Assembly (NCBI GenBank): GCA_018873225.1
Contig: JAEILZ010000003.1
Location: 3,224,001-3,288,000 of the forward strand
DNA length: 64,000 nucleotides
Reading direction: 5' to 3'
DNA from: [Phialemoniopsis] sp. UDSM-2020
Lineage: Eukaryota > Ascomycota > Sordariomycetes > Thyridiales > Thyridiaceae
Below, piece after piece: positions 34,101-43,979 of this stretch (position 1 is the first letter of the stretch; every line of letters starts with the position of its first letter). Under the pieces are notes generated by a model that did not search any database, was not told the origin of the DNA, and saw only the letters and a list, made by a program, of their open reading frames with translations. The translations under genes and the position numbers were made by a program.

Positions 34101-37100
34101 GATTGATTGAGCAATTGGGGGCGCGGCGCCTGTGAGCTGTCTGGCCGGCAAACAGTCAGCTAGCTCAGTGACTGCGAAACAGCCGGGCTCGAATGATGAT
34201 CCTAATTGGGGAGTCTGGTAGGTCAGTCGGGGAACGTGGCCGTGCTTCACTTGCCGCTCATGCAGACGGCAACGATGAGTGATCTGACTGTCAGCGCACT
34301 CAATGACCTTTTTCTGGACCTGCATACTCCCAAGCTGTTCTTTTTTAGCCCCGGCCCAATCGTCAGCGCTTGCTAAAAGGTCTTGTCATGCAGGAACGCC
34401 CTCACGCTTGCGCGCATGCATGGGGACACGCTGACCGCAGAGGGCAAACCACCTGTAGCTCACGGCCAATCAACGTCGCAAACGCCCTCTCCCTCCATAG
34501 TCGCTCGTTTCAAGTGGGTTCGCTCTACTGCAGGAACAAGGAAACAACCTGGAAGGGCGACAAAAGACAAATCGAGAGAATTCGCCCGAGACCACAAGCG
34601 ATTGAGCAAGCAGTGCCTTCATGTGATTTCTGGTTGAAGCGCGCGTTTCTCACTACGAAAAGAAAGTTCCCAGTCCCACAGCGTCCACAGCCAGTGCAGA
34701 TCGCCAGCCGTGCCTGTTCCCAGCTTTTCAGACCATCCCTCGAGGCTTTGGACAATCACTGCTCTTTTTGAACATCTGTTGCGAGCTGAAGTTGATGAGG
34801 CAAGCGGTTGAATGGCCGCTGGTCTTGTGCTCCGCGACTTTCCTACATGCCGATGAATCGTCCTTCCCGTCCTTGTCTTGTGTGCTTGGGCTACATCCGA
34901 GCTGTGGCAAGCAGCCTGACTACCCAACCGTTGGAAGAGCCAAGTCCTCTTCTGATTTTGTTGTCTTCGTGTCTGCCAAGTCGGTGAGTCCTCGTTACGA
35001 GCAGACTTGCCTTGCTTGCCAACTTGCCAACCATTCACTGCCACTCGCAGCCCTCCACAATTGAGGCGCACAGCACTGAATCCCCTGTTTCTATCTTGTT
35101 GATCATCATCACCTCAAGGCCCACGACAGCATCGAGCGAGGGTTCTTCCAAGGTTCCATTCCCAGTCACTGCCCGGCCTTGAATCTCTCGAATCCCAGCA
35201 CACGGATTTGTTCATCTTCTCTGCATTGATTGGGCCCACGTTTCTCATCTTTTCACCCCTGCAAGCCTTGTGTCTAGTCTGTTACGTGGAATCGCGGATC
35301 TCCCACCATCCAAGTCGCCAGTCCCACCACCGCCGATGCCAGCGTTGTTGTACCGGCCTCCACTCCGGCACACCAACGCAACCCCCGACACCTGAAACCA
35401 ACAAGCGAAATTACACCCGAGCCCACGGATCAAGAGCACACGCGTTTTCAGCAGATCCTTCGACGCCAAAAAGCTTGTCTTTTTTCTCTCGGCGGTCTAG
35501 AAACTATTTGGGAGGAGGAAAAATCTCTTTATCAAATTCGGCGCACCGATCGGTGGGGGCTCATCTACGGTCTACCGGTAGTTGCTGGCCAAGCTGGCTC
35601 AAGTCGGTGTAGATGTGCCACTGCATTTCGTGGTTCCATCTATGTGAATCCGATCCTGTTTGCCGAAACCCACAGCTCTTGGTGCAGATCACAGTCGCGC
35701 CCATTCACGCTAGAGTGTCGAGTGCCGAAGAGATAACGAGAGACACGATTGCTCAATCTATTGATGTGCTCATGTGCTCTCCTAGCCGACTTTCTTGGCC
35801 CCGGCCTGACGCCTTGGCAGCCAGCCAGAGGTGTGTTGTGTGTTGTCACGATCCAGTGCCAGCATTGGGTGAGACGCCTGATCGCAGAGTCGCGAATATG
35901 AATCACATCATCAAGGTAATCTTACTATTGTATCCTGCCGCGCTTACATGGCGACCGAGAACCTGTTTCTTGAAGGTGTCTGGGCCTCCGTCTGGATCGC
36001 ACCAGAATGCTCGGGCCGCCGAAATACTGCCGGCACTCGAGAGAGTCATCTCAGTAGATGAGGCTATCAGCAAGAGTCCTGTTGACAACTGGCGGTGCAC
36101 CGCAAGTGTAATATCGACCGCTCAGTTACTACCGGCTCGGCTATTCCTTCTCCCAATTTCTCCAATCTCTTCTCTTGTATTAGTCGATATCCCGATATCA
36201 GGATCCAAAGCCTGGTAAATGGATCTCAGTCGGGCTTTTTCTTTTCGTCATTTATCCGGGTCGAGAAGCTATCAAAGCCTTTTTCCTATATAGGTCTTAT
36301 GCCGTCCTCCCACGCCCAGTCACGTCTTGCGAACCGTGTTGTTATCTGTATATGGCCAAGAAAAACAAGCAGAATTCCCGGGTCTAGAATCTAATGGGTT
36401 CGGATGAACGGCGTAAGGCCAAGACAAGTTATTGTTTTCTTACCGTGTATTGGGCGACAGCGGATGTCGCCTTTGCTCCTGGTCAACGAATCGGTACTCG
36501 GTATCTTCGCTATCTTCTACGTTGGTCGGGCGAGCCGAACCCTACGATTTGACTGCCCGGTCGAATGAAGCGCTCGTTTTGCGGCAGTCATGGATCCGAA
36601 GGAAAGCTTGGATTTACCACCAATCTTCCAAGACCATGGCAACTCTGCCAAGCTTCCGACCCGCGAGGCTTGATCGGATCCGAGCTAGCCAGGTAGTTGT
36701 TATGGCGAGCAGGGTGCACTCGGGTGGATGAGCAGGCTGAATTGGGGGTGACAATACGGTACGTTTGCACCACAACCCTCCTAGCAGCTGCGGTGAGATA
36801 CTTGGCTCCTCAAGCAGAGCCGTTTAACACAACGCCAAGTTCAAATGCCGGGCGCCTGAGGTGGCGAAGGAGCCTTCTTGATATGTTCTACCACGCAAGT
36901 GGTAGGAGGCAATGACAAGAGCCAGTTGCAGGCGACTTCTGTGCTCTTGGGCTCTGCTGGGCATGATATGGAGATAATGGGATCAACCACTATTCAGCCA
37001 AAACCACAGCCAAAATCATGTTGTTCCAAAGCCTAGAAGCATAAGAAAACCAACCTCGCAGCTCACTCTAGATGTTTCACCGGAGCTTCCACGACTCTAG

Positions 37101-38934
37101 AAGCTATAAATGGATTCGCAATTTGGCTGTTCGCTTTTGAAACTAAATTCGCCAACTCCACGTTATTGCCCGCGTGAATGATAGCTCTTATCCTACTCTG
37201 GGACGGTCATCTTAATTCTTGCTTCTTGATTTCGATCAAGCCTCGCGGTTGTCTACACTGGGAAAATGGATTGTAGCTTGAAGCTGGTCTCGGATCGGGA
37301 AAAGGAGATGCGACCCATAGCGGTGACAGACACCATGCTGCTACAAGGGCTATCCGAGGTCATCCTCCGAGCACAGAGCACAGCCAGCCTCGCTCTGGCA
37401 TAGAATGCTTTGATTCTCTACTTGCATTGGAGAGGACATGAGAACGATATTGGCAAGGGCAAGCTATGTCTACTGCCATTCCTTTCCGGCTGGATGGGCT
37501 CGGTGTTCAGTAATTGCCACGATTAGCTGTACTTGCACCGGATCATCTCCAATCGAAGTTCTTTCAGAATCAAGAACCGTTCTTTCTTATCATTCGGGCA
37601 GGTGTTCATATGGCGGGTAGTTGCTGACCAGGCTGCACGGTGCTCGTGAACACTCACTAGGGCCGGTACCCTCCGATCCGAGATCCGGGATGTACGGCAG
37701 AATGATCAATGGGAGGGTCCTCCCCGTGAGATGGATGCTGGCCGACTATCAAAAAGAAGCAAATGGTGCCCCATTCAGTCGGTGGCATGACAGTGCGGGT
37801 AGCAAAAGTATGGACGGCGCCCGGAGTGGCTTCGGAGTGATACACAAAACTCGCGGACTACGCCACCTAGTGCAAGATGTGTGGTGCCGGACCATGGCCC
37901 GGGAAGCGCGCCGGCTACCGGACCGCGGTGACGGCTTACATCCTCGACCGGCCGCTGCCACTGGCCCGACAACTCATGGTTTGCTGATTATGGGGCCACC
38001 AGCAACCTCGAAATTATCGCCCTGTAAGCCTACAATGTAAGCCTACGAATCCGAGACGAAGTCCGCCACGCACCAAGTCAATCCCATGATCATCGCCGAC
38101 ATAGTAGAAGATCACGGAATAGAAATCAATGTTCTCCAACACACGCTCAGGGCCAGCACCATCATTGGTTGTACACTGAATTGTCGTCGTAATGCGCGAC
38201 GAGGCGCGGCCTTGGTGAGCCAGGCTCTGTTCGGTCGTCGGTGGCAGGCCGGAGGGATATATGACCCGCCTCTGGAACGGTGGCCCCCGGAATGTAAGCC
38301 CACTTTCAGTGTCCGCAAAGCCGCGACTGCGCCCCGGTCCGCCAACTAAACGGTTTGGCTAGCAGATGGGCGTGCCTGGACGGTTGGAGGAACCGCAGTG
38401 CAACTAGGGCAAAGTCAAATGACGTTGAAGTGCCGAAAGGCACTGACTGGCTTTGCGCCTCGTAAAAGACGCCAACGAGATGGAAGTGATTGATGGGGGG
38501 AGAGTAGTGGTGGACGGCAGATGTCATGGCTAGTAGATCGCACCCCGGGTCTCAGCTATGCAGAGCTTAAAATCTGATGACACTGCCACGGCAAACAATT
38601 TGTTTGTTGTAGCCTATCTATATGCCCTTATTTCCTTGATGACATAGCTTTTGATTCTTCCCATTAACAACTTCGATGGATCTACTCGCCTTGATTACTT
38701 GATTGGAAACCTACAGCTCGGCAGCCTAGTGACAACCTTGCCAAGAACTACAGCTGAGGGCAACCTATTTGATGAAGATAGCTCGGAAACCAACATCGAT
38801 CTCACAATAAGCTAAGCTTCGCAATTGAACCTCTCCACCTCGGGACCGTGTTCAGCAAACCCAGGTCACAGGAGGCGCGCTCACCGAACATACGCATGCA
38901 TGCATATTGAATTGGGTAAAGACGACGTGCCACC
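31165..38934. other. 7.8-kb gene desert
   Basis: No gene can be supported. The first kilobase is the GH128 promoter, with GT/TG-rich low-complexity tracts at about 32070-32120. A 201-codon ATG frame at 35613-36218 and a 139-codon frame at 37621-38040 have no recognisable domain and odd composition. No inverted-repeat termini, transposase or reverse-transcriptase motifs were seen. It could be a long promoter, a noncoding-RNA locus or decayed repeat DNA. Confidence 0.4.
31231..31236 (-). promoter_or_regulatory. TATA-like element of the GH128 gene
   Basis: TTATAA palindrome 67 bases upstream of the start codon, the only such motif nearby. Confidence 0.4.
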
Positions 38935-38965
38935 ATGGACTACACGCAGCCGCTCATGCCCATGA
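38896..38965 (+). promoter_or_regulatory. upstream ATG frames before the Zn2Cys6 gene
   Basis: One ATG at 38896 opens a four-codon frame ending TGA at 38910. A second ATG at 38900 opens a frame of about 21 codons that runs out of phase across the main start at 38935. If the mRNA includes them, they would lower initiation at the main ATG. Confidence 0.4.
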
Positions 38966-40637
38966 TCTCGCTCGACCCCGCGCCGGGCGACTTTGAGTAC
39001 GATGTCTTCCTCGAGGGCGACGAGGATGTCGACGTCGACTACCTGGCCGAGGAGAGCTCGACGTCCAACACGTCGCACACGATGATGGGTGACCCTGCGC
39101 CCGTGCTCGCGCCGCATGCCTCGGCGTCCTCATCGGCGGCAGCGCTCACGACGGGGCCGCGCAGCTCTGGTAAGAGCAGCTCCAGCGCCTCGCCGCCCAA
39201 GCAGAGGCTCGAGAGGAGAGGGCACACCAAGTCGCGCCGGGGGTGCTTCAATTGCAAGCGTCGGCGGATCAAGGTTGGTTCGAGTCCCTTCTTGTGGATG
39301 GTCCAGATTGCCAGGAACTAACTTTACTATTGTAGTGTCAAGAAAACAGACCTTCGTGTGGGCATTGCGTCAAGTCGGGGCTGAAGTGCGAGTATCCTTC
39401 GGTGCCTCAAGTTATCCATCAGGTAGGGAGCTGACCAACGCATTGTTGGTTCCATGCAATTTTCATGCATACTGACCTGAGCTTCCAGCCCCAACATCAA
39501 ATTCCTCTCTTCAGCTTACAAGACATGCGGTTCTTCCAGCACTTTCTTCTCCGGTGTTACCCACATCACCCCCTTGGTAACGAAAGCATATGGACTCACG
39601 AGATACCATGCCTTTCACAAAATGTATGTTTTTCTACTCTTGTCAGATCATCTGATCCCGTTAACTGACAAGATGCAGTACGAATACCTCATGCACGCCA
39701 TCCTCGGCCTCGCCGCCTCGGACCTGATGCAGTACGACCCATCCTTCGTCGAGGCCGCCATGCAGCACCGCCTCAAGGCCATCCGCGCCATCAAGAAGAC
39801 GCTCTCGGGCGTGCCCAAGGCCAACACCTTTGAGGAGGGCAACGCCATGATGGCCACCTGCTTCGCCCTGACTTTTCAGTCCGTCCTGCTCGACGACGGC
39901 ATGGTCGAGTACATGACCTTCATCCGCGGCGTCATCATTGTCGCCATCCAGATGTACATGAAGGGCAGCCGCTTCCTGTTCACCAACTTCCTCGGCGACG
40001 ACCAGATCGAAAAGGTCAAGCCCTACATGGAGCGGGTGCCGCCCATGCAGATGGACTGGGCCACTGCGGCGGTGACGGCGGTGCAAGGGCTGGAGCCGTT
40101 GTGTACGGGGGAGGTGGAGAGGGTGTATTACGAACTCCTCCTGGGGATGGCCGAGTCGTTACTCGTCTCGCCTCTTGAATGTAAGAACCGGCCCCGCCTT
40201 CCACTGCACTGAACACAATGTCACTCATATCACAATCAGCATACAAAGCCCTCGGCCGTCACTACGCGTGGTGGATGCAGCTGCCCCACGACAAGTTCCA
40301 GCAGATCATCAACCCGTCTAGCACGGCCTTCACGCTGCTCGCCTCGCACTGGATCGCCATCAAGCAGGTCATGGCCAACGTCACGGCCGCCGAGCACAAG
40401 TGCCGCGACCAGTCGCCCGCCGTGCCGGCGCGCATGTCGAGGGGCCAGGTCTCGGCCACGATGGGAGGGAAGCGGCGGCGGGACGGCGACGCCGACGCGG
40501 GCATGGAGCGCTGGCTGAAGCACCTCAACGCGAGCATCGAGCCCGAGTGGCAGGTGTACAACACGTGGCCGCTGTGGGTGGAGGCGCAGCTCGATGCGGA
40601 CCCGAGGTATTTTGGCATGAAGGGGGATGAGAGTTAG
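38935..40637 (+). CDS. Zn2Cys6 transcription factor (Upc2-like)
   Basis: Nuclear regulator, five exons: 38935-39273, 39336-39422, 39489-39623, 39679-40180 and 40240-40637, giving 486 residues. The zinc cluster has Cys104, 107, 114, 121, 124 and 131 (CX2CX6CX6CX2CX6C), reading GCFNCKRRRIK then CQENRPSCGHC. The first intron falls between Lys113 and Cys114. Before it lies an acidic N-terminus and a Ser-rich stretch with a basic patch. The rest matches the fungal transcription factor domain 2 seen in Upc2/Ecm22-type proteins: YEYLMHAILGLAASDL, a row of amphipathic helices, and a Trp-rich end (WPLWVEAQ). Sterol control is known for Upc2; for this gene it is only a possibility. Two short upstream ATG frames lie just before the start. 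Confidence 0.9.
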
Positions 40638-41900
40638 GGTTGCGGTGTGTGAGGCTGGTCGTTGCTTGGGGCGTTTGGGGTTATGGGCTTTGGAAATACC
40701 TATCTGAACTAATGGTTTGCGGTTGCTGATGTCTACACGCAACACACGATTTACAAATGGAATATACTTTAATGTCTCCTGTACCATACTGACGAGCATG
40801 ATACTGTGAACCAATCTCAACACACTTAATGAAGAGCACTGACTGCAATTTTCCCTTGTCTTCTCTGAATGTCTCGAGTCAACCCGTTCTGACAGCTGAG
40901 CTTGCATCAGTATCTGGATATTGACAGTCTTGCGCGGTCCAATGAACCGAAATTGGGTAAATTCGACATTGACACTGCCGCAAATCTCAACGCCCGACTG
41001 ATATCGACTGAAGGACAACGGATGTACGCAATCACTGCTGCGCCTCAGTCGGTAGTCACCGCGTTCGTCGACTTGTTCATTCTAGAAGCTCAAGCTTACC
41101 TTCTAGCCCATGGCCACCAATCCAGGGAGCCTCACATGTGCAGGACCAACAAATCGTGAGACATGGTGCACAACGGACACCCAACGCGAAGCACCGCCAC
41201 AACGACCAGCTGCACTTGGCCACCGACTTGCACATGGACTGCCTGGCCAACGCCAAAAAAACCACTGGGACTGCTCAAGCTTTCAGACCACGACGTGCGC
41301 TAGTTACATCACCCCTTTTCCCTCTGCCGTCATCGTATTTCGCATTCATACAAAGCCGCTAAGCGGGGCTCTGCTGCACCTGTGGCCCCACCTGCCTGTT
41401 TACCAAGGCCTGCGGAGGTGGTGGGTCCCCCCGATCCGGCCCTGCGATTCCCGCATCGGCGCCCTGTGACTGGCTGGTTTTGGACAGAATAGGGCTGAAC
41501 TGTGCTTTACGTACTTAGGTAGTCTGTCTCATCGCCTGGTAGTAATGCTATTGCTCCGAGGAGAAGGGAAAGAAAATAAGGGAGGGAGACTAGGCATAAG
41601 CTTGTTTGGCATCGCGCGCGCTGGTGATCCCGGTCTCGTCATTGGGTAGAGGTGGGAAGACGGCATGGAGGCAGTGGCCGTATTGATCGTACTTTTGCGG
41701 CTTGAGGTGCATATGATCAATTACTCGCCAGAGTCGTACACGACTTCATATAAAACATAACATTCAAGCCTGTCTGGGTGCCGGCATGCCTCAAGAGAGT
41801 TCATGCCAGTAGCATTCTTCCCCAAGAAACAAGACTTCACTTACACGACAACTCCTTACGGCTTCATCTACCAATCCTCAAGTACCCGCATCAAGGCAAC
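40638..41900. other. intergenic region and promoter
   Basis: No gene supported. A TATAAAA motif at 41749-41755 precedes the next start by about 145 bases. An in-frame GTG-initiated extension from 41778 to 41900 is probably leader, not coding. Confidence 0.45.
41749..41755 (+). promoter_or_regulatory. TATA box
   Basis: Canonical TATAAAA heptamer upstream of the LURP/tubby-like gene, with the start codon about 145 bases downstream. Confidence 0.5.
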
Positions 41901-43010
41901 ATGACAACAGCAATGACAGAGGAAAAGAAGCAGGCAGAGCCCAGCTCAATGCCACCCTCCTACGACGCACACAGCCAGGTCCCACGCACCGCAGGCGCGC
42001 AAGACATGTTTGACGACGACGCCGGCGCCACCTCGCCAAGCAGCGACGAGGCAGAGGACCAGCCCCCGGCCTACGACTTCGTCTCGGCGCCGAACGCCAC
42101 GACAGGCGAGAAGCAACAGGTCCCGGCCGCCGTCTCCCCGACCACCACCGCCAGCGCAGTCCTCAACTTCAACCCGACAGTGCACCTCCAGATCCAGACG
42201 CCCGGCAAGGCGTGGCTCTCCTGGCCCTCGCCGACCACGCCAGACCCGGTGCCCATCTACACCGTCTCCTCCTCCGAGACGAGTCTCAGTATCAACACCG
42301 GCACCGGCGCATCCCCGACCTTCGTCTCCATCCGGCCCGAGCGCCGCTCCGGCTCCTGCAGCCTGTACATCGGCGCCGACCTGTCCCCCTCGCAGGACGT
42401 CCTCGGCCGCGGCGGGCCCGACACCAGCCGTGCAGGCGCACCACTGAGCAGCACGACGTACCGTTTCGGCCACGGCCGGCCACCGCGCGTGCAGCTCTTC
42501 CTCCCCACCGCGCTGTCATCGTCTTCCACCACCACCACCACCACCCCGGCCTCGGGCGAAGGCGCCGGCGACGAAGAGTGGGACGCGTTCGAGGTCCGCT
42601 CGTCGGGCCTGCTCACGCGCGCGGTGCAGTTCCGCACGCGCCACCTCGGCGACTTTGAGTGGCGGTACGGCGGCAAGAAAGAGCGCCGCGCCGCGGGGGC
42701 GGACAACCTTCTCGTCCTCGAGCGGGTGATCCCCAACGATACCATTGGCAGTAGCAGCAAGAGCAAGGACAGCGGCAAAAGCAGGCGGGTAGTGGTCGCA
42801 TGCCTCGTGCGCAACGAGGAGCACCGCGACCCGGACAGCAGCCGGAGCTCGGCGGGCAACGGCGGCCGCCTGCAGGTCGACCTCTCGGCCTGGGAGAAGC
42901 ACCACAAGGACATGGCGCTCGCGACGGCGGTGACGACGTGCCTCGTCATGCTCAAGCGCGAGGTGGACCGGCGGCGGGAGCAGCAGATTGCCATCATGGC
43001 TTCTGGATAG
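41901..43010 (+). CDS. tubby/LURP-one-like protein with PPxY motifs
   Basis: Single exon, 369 residues. The N-terminal 65 residues are disordered and contain two PPxY motifs: PPSY at 18-21 and PPAY at 55-58. Such motifs bind WW domains of Rsp5/Nedd4-type ubiquitin ligases and of arrestin-linked adaptors. The rest has repeated beta-strand patterns (VHLQIQTPGKAWLSWP, TFVSIRPERRSGSCSLYI, FEVRSSGLLTRAVQFRTR, GDFEWRYGG, VVVACLVRNEE). A final helix (MALATAVTTCLVMLKREVD) closes it. This strand-rich barrel with a hydrophobic last helix looks like the tubby C-terminal/LURP-one fold, common in uncharacterised fungal proteins. A run of Thr codons at 42527-42545 is a (CCA)n expansion. The ATG at 41901 (CAACATG) is preferred over the upstream GTG. 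Function unknown. Confidence 0.8.
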   Translation: MTTAMTEEKKQAEPSSMPPSYDAHSQVPRTAGAQDMFDDDAGATSPSSDEAEDQPPAYDFVSAPNATTGEKQQVPAAVSPTTTASAVLNFNPTVHLQIQTPGKAWLSWPSPTTPDPVPIYTVSSSETSLSINTGTGASPTFVSIRPERRSGSCSLYIGADLSPSQDVLGRGGPDTSRAGAPLSSTTYRFGHGRPPRVQLFLPTALSSSSTTTTTTPASGEGAGDEEWDAFEVRSSGLLTRAVQFRTRHLGDFEWRYGGKKERRAAGADNLLVLERVIPNDTIGSSSKSKDSGKSRRVVVACLVRNEEHRDPDSSRSSAGNGGRLQVDLSAWEKHHKDMALATAVTTCLVMLKREVDRRREQQIAIMASG

Positions 43011-43979
43011 AGGAGCGCGAGCTTTGCTAGGGCATACATCCATATCAGACCCTATAGCTTCCCGTGTGCGATGTAGAGGAAGACTGTCCTTTGAGACTCT
43101 GAGGTTCCCGTTTATTGCCTTTTCCATGCTTCTCTTCATTTGGTTCCCTGTTTTGCTTTGCAATTCTTACTTATGATATTAATGGATCTATCTAATAGGA
43201 GTTCAGAAAGTTGCGTTTCATGTCTTGGCCCCGTCATCTGAATTAGAAATGTATGCCCAAGAGAAATGGGTTATTTACCTACTCTGGCATTTCCAAGGCA
43301 ATGCGCTTACAAGAAGGCCTGCTCTTGATTATCACCCCTGACGATGCTCAGACTTAGACGTGACATTTGCTGAAAATAAGGTATTTGGTGTCTGACGTGA
43401 GAGCATCTAACCACCATATATAAAAATCATCACACTTGACACAATTCAGTCGACCGAGGTTCGAGTCGAGTTTCTGCACAGGTAATTTTCGTATAGAATT
43501 CCAGATATGACTAAGTCCTGTTATCAGACATCAAACATGCCATATCACAAATAGCCATCTTCCAGCTAAAGCGAACCATCCGCAGGCTCGCCTGTCCGTG
43601 TACGCGCCGCGAGTAAAACACAAATCGAGAATGCCATCCCTGCGGTAGTTGTACCGACCCCCCTGAGCTCGAAAAGCAAACGCCTAATATATGCATAGGT
43701 GACCCGGTCGACCAAAGCCGGTCTGTGGTGTGACCTCTCTGGAAATGGGTGGCTTTGATAGAGCCCGGTCTAAATAGGTATCTTTAGTAAAGCAACGAAA
43801 CGCAGAGTTGCTGGTAGGCCAGGAATGTGAGTGAGCAGTCGTCCTCCCCTCCAACACAGTGTCATGTGTAGTCCCTTTGCCATCCGATCATGTGTCATAG
43901 AACAAAAGCAAACCAACTCCAGGTAAAACAAATAATTGAGGGGAGCATTGAAGACCCTGCCGCTGGCGCGCTCTTCCGA
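43011..43979. other. convergent intergenic region
   Basis: AT-rich; it should contain both 3' untranslated regions. No gene or repeat recognised. Confidence 0.5.

Noticed and set aside
35613..36218. 201-codon ATG reading frame
   Set aside because: No domain, signal peptide or plausible composition, and a long opposing frame exists. I keep it only as a transcript check within the gene desert.
37621..38040. 139-codon frame with Arg/Gly/Pro-rich C-terminal half
   Set aside because: It resembles a chance frame in GC-rich DNA. No family features and no splice-supported extension.
39276..39286. GGTTCGAGTCC, a perfect match to a tRNA B-box
   Set aside because: It lies at the donor of the first intron of the Zn2Cys6 gene. 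Upstream sequence encodes the zinc cluster and has no A-box or cloverleaf.
41778..41900. 41-codon in-frame upstream extension of the LURP-like gene
   Set aside because: It begins at GTG, starts only some 25 bases below the TATA box, and the ATG at 41901 has a better context.
43440..43475. GGTTCGAGTCGAG, tRNA B-box-like sequence
   Set aside because: The last B-box bases deviate, and no cloverleaf or A-box can be drawn upstream.
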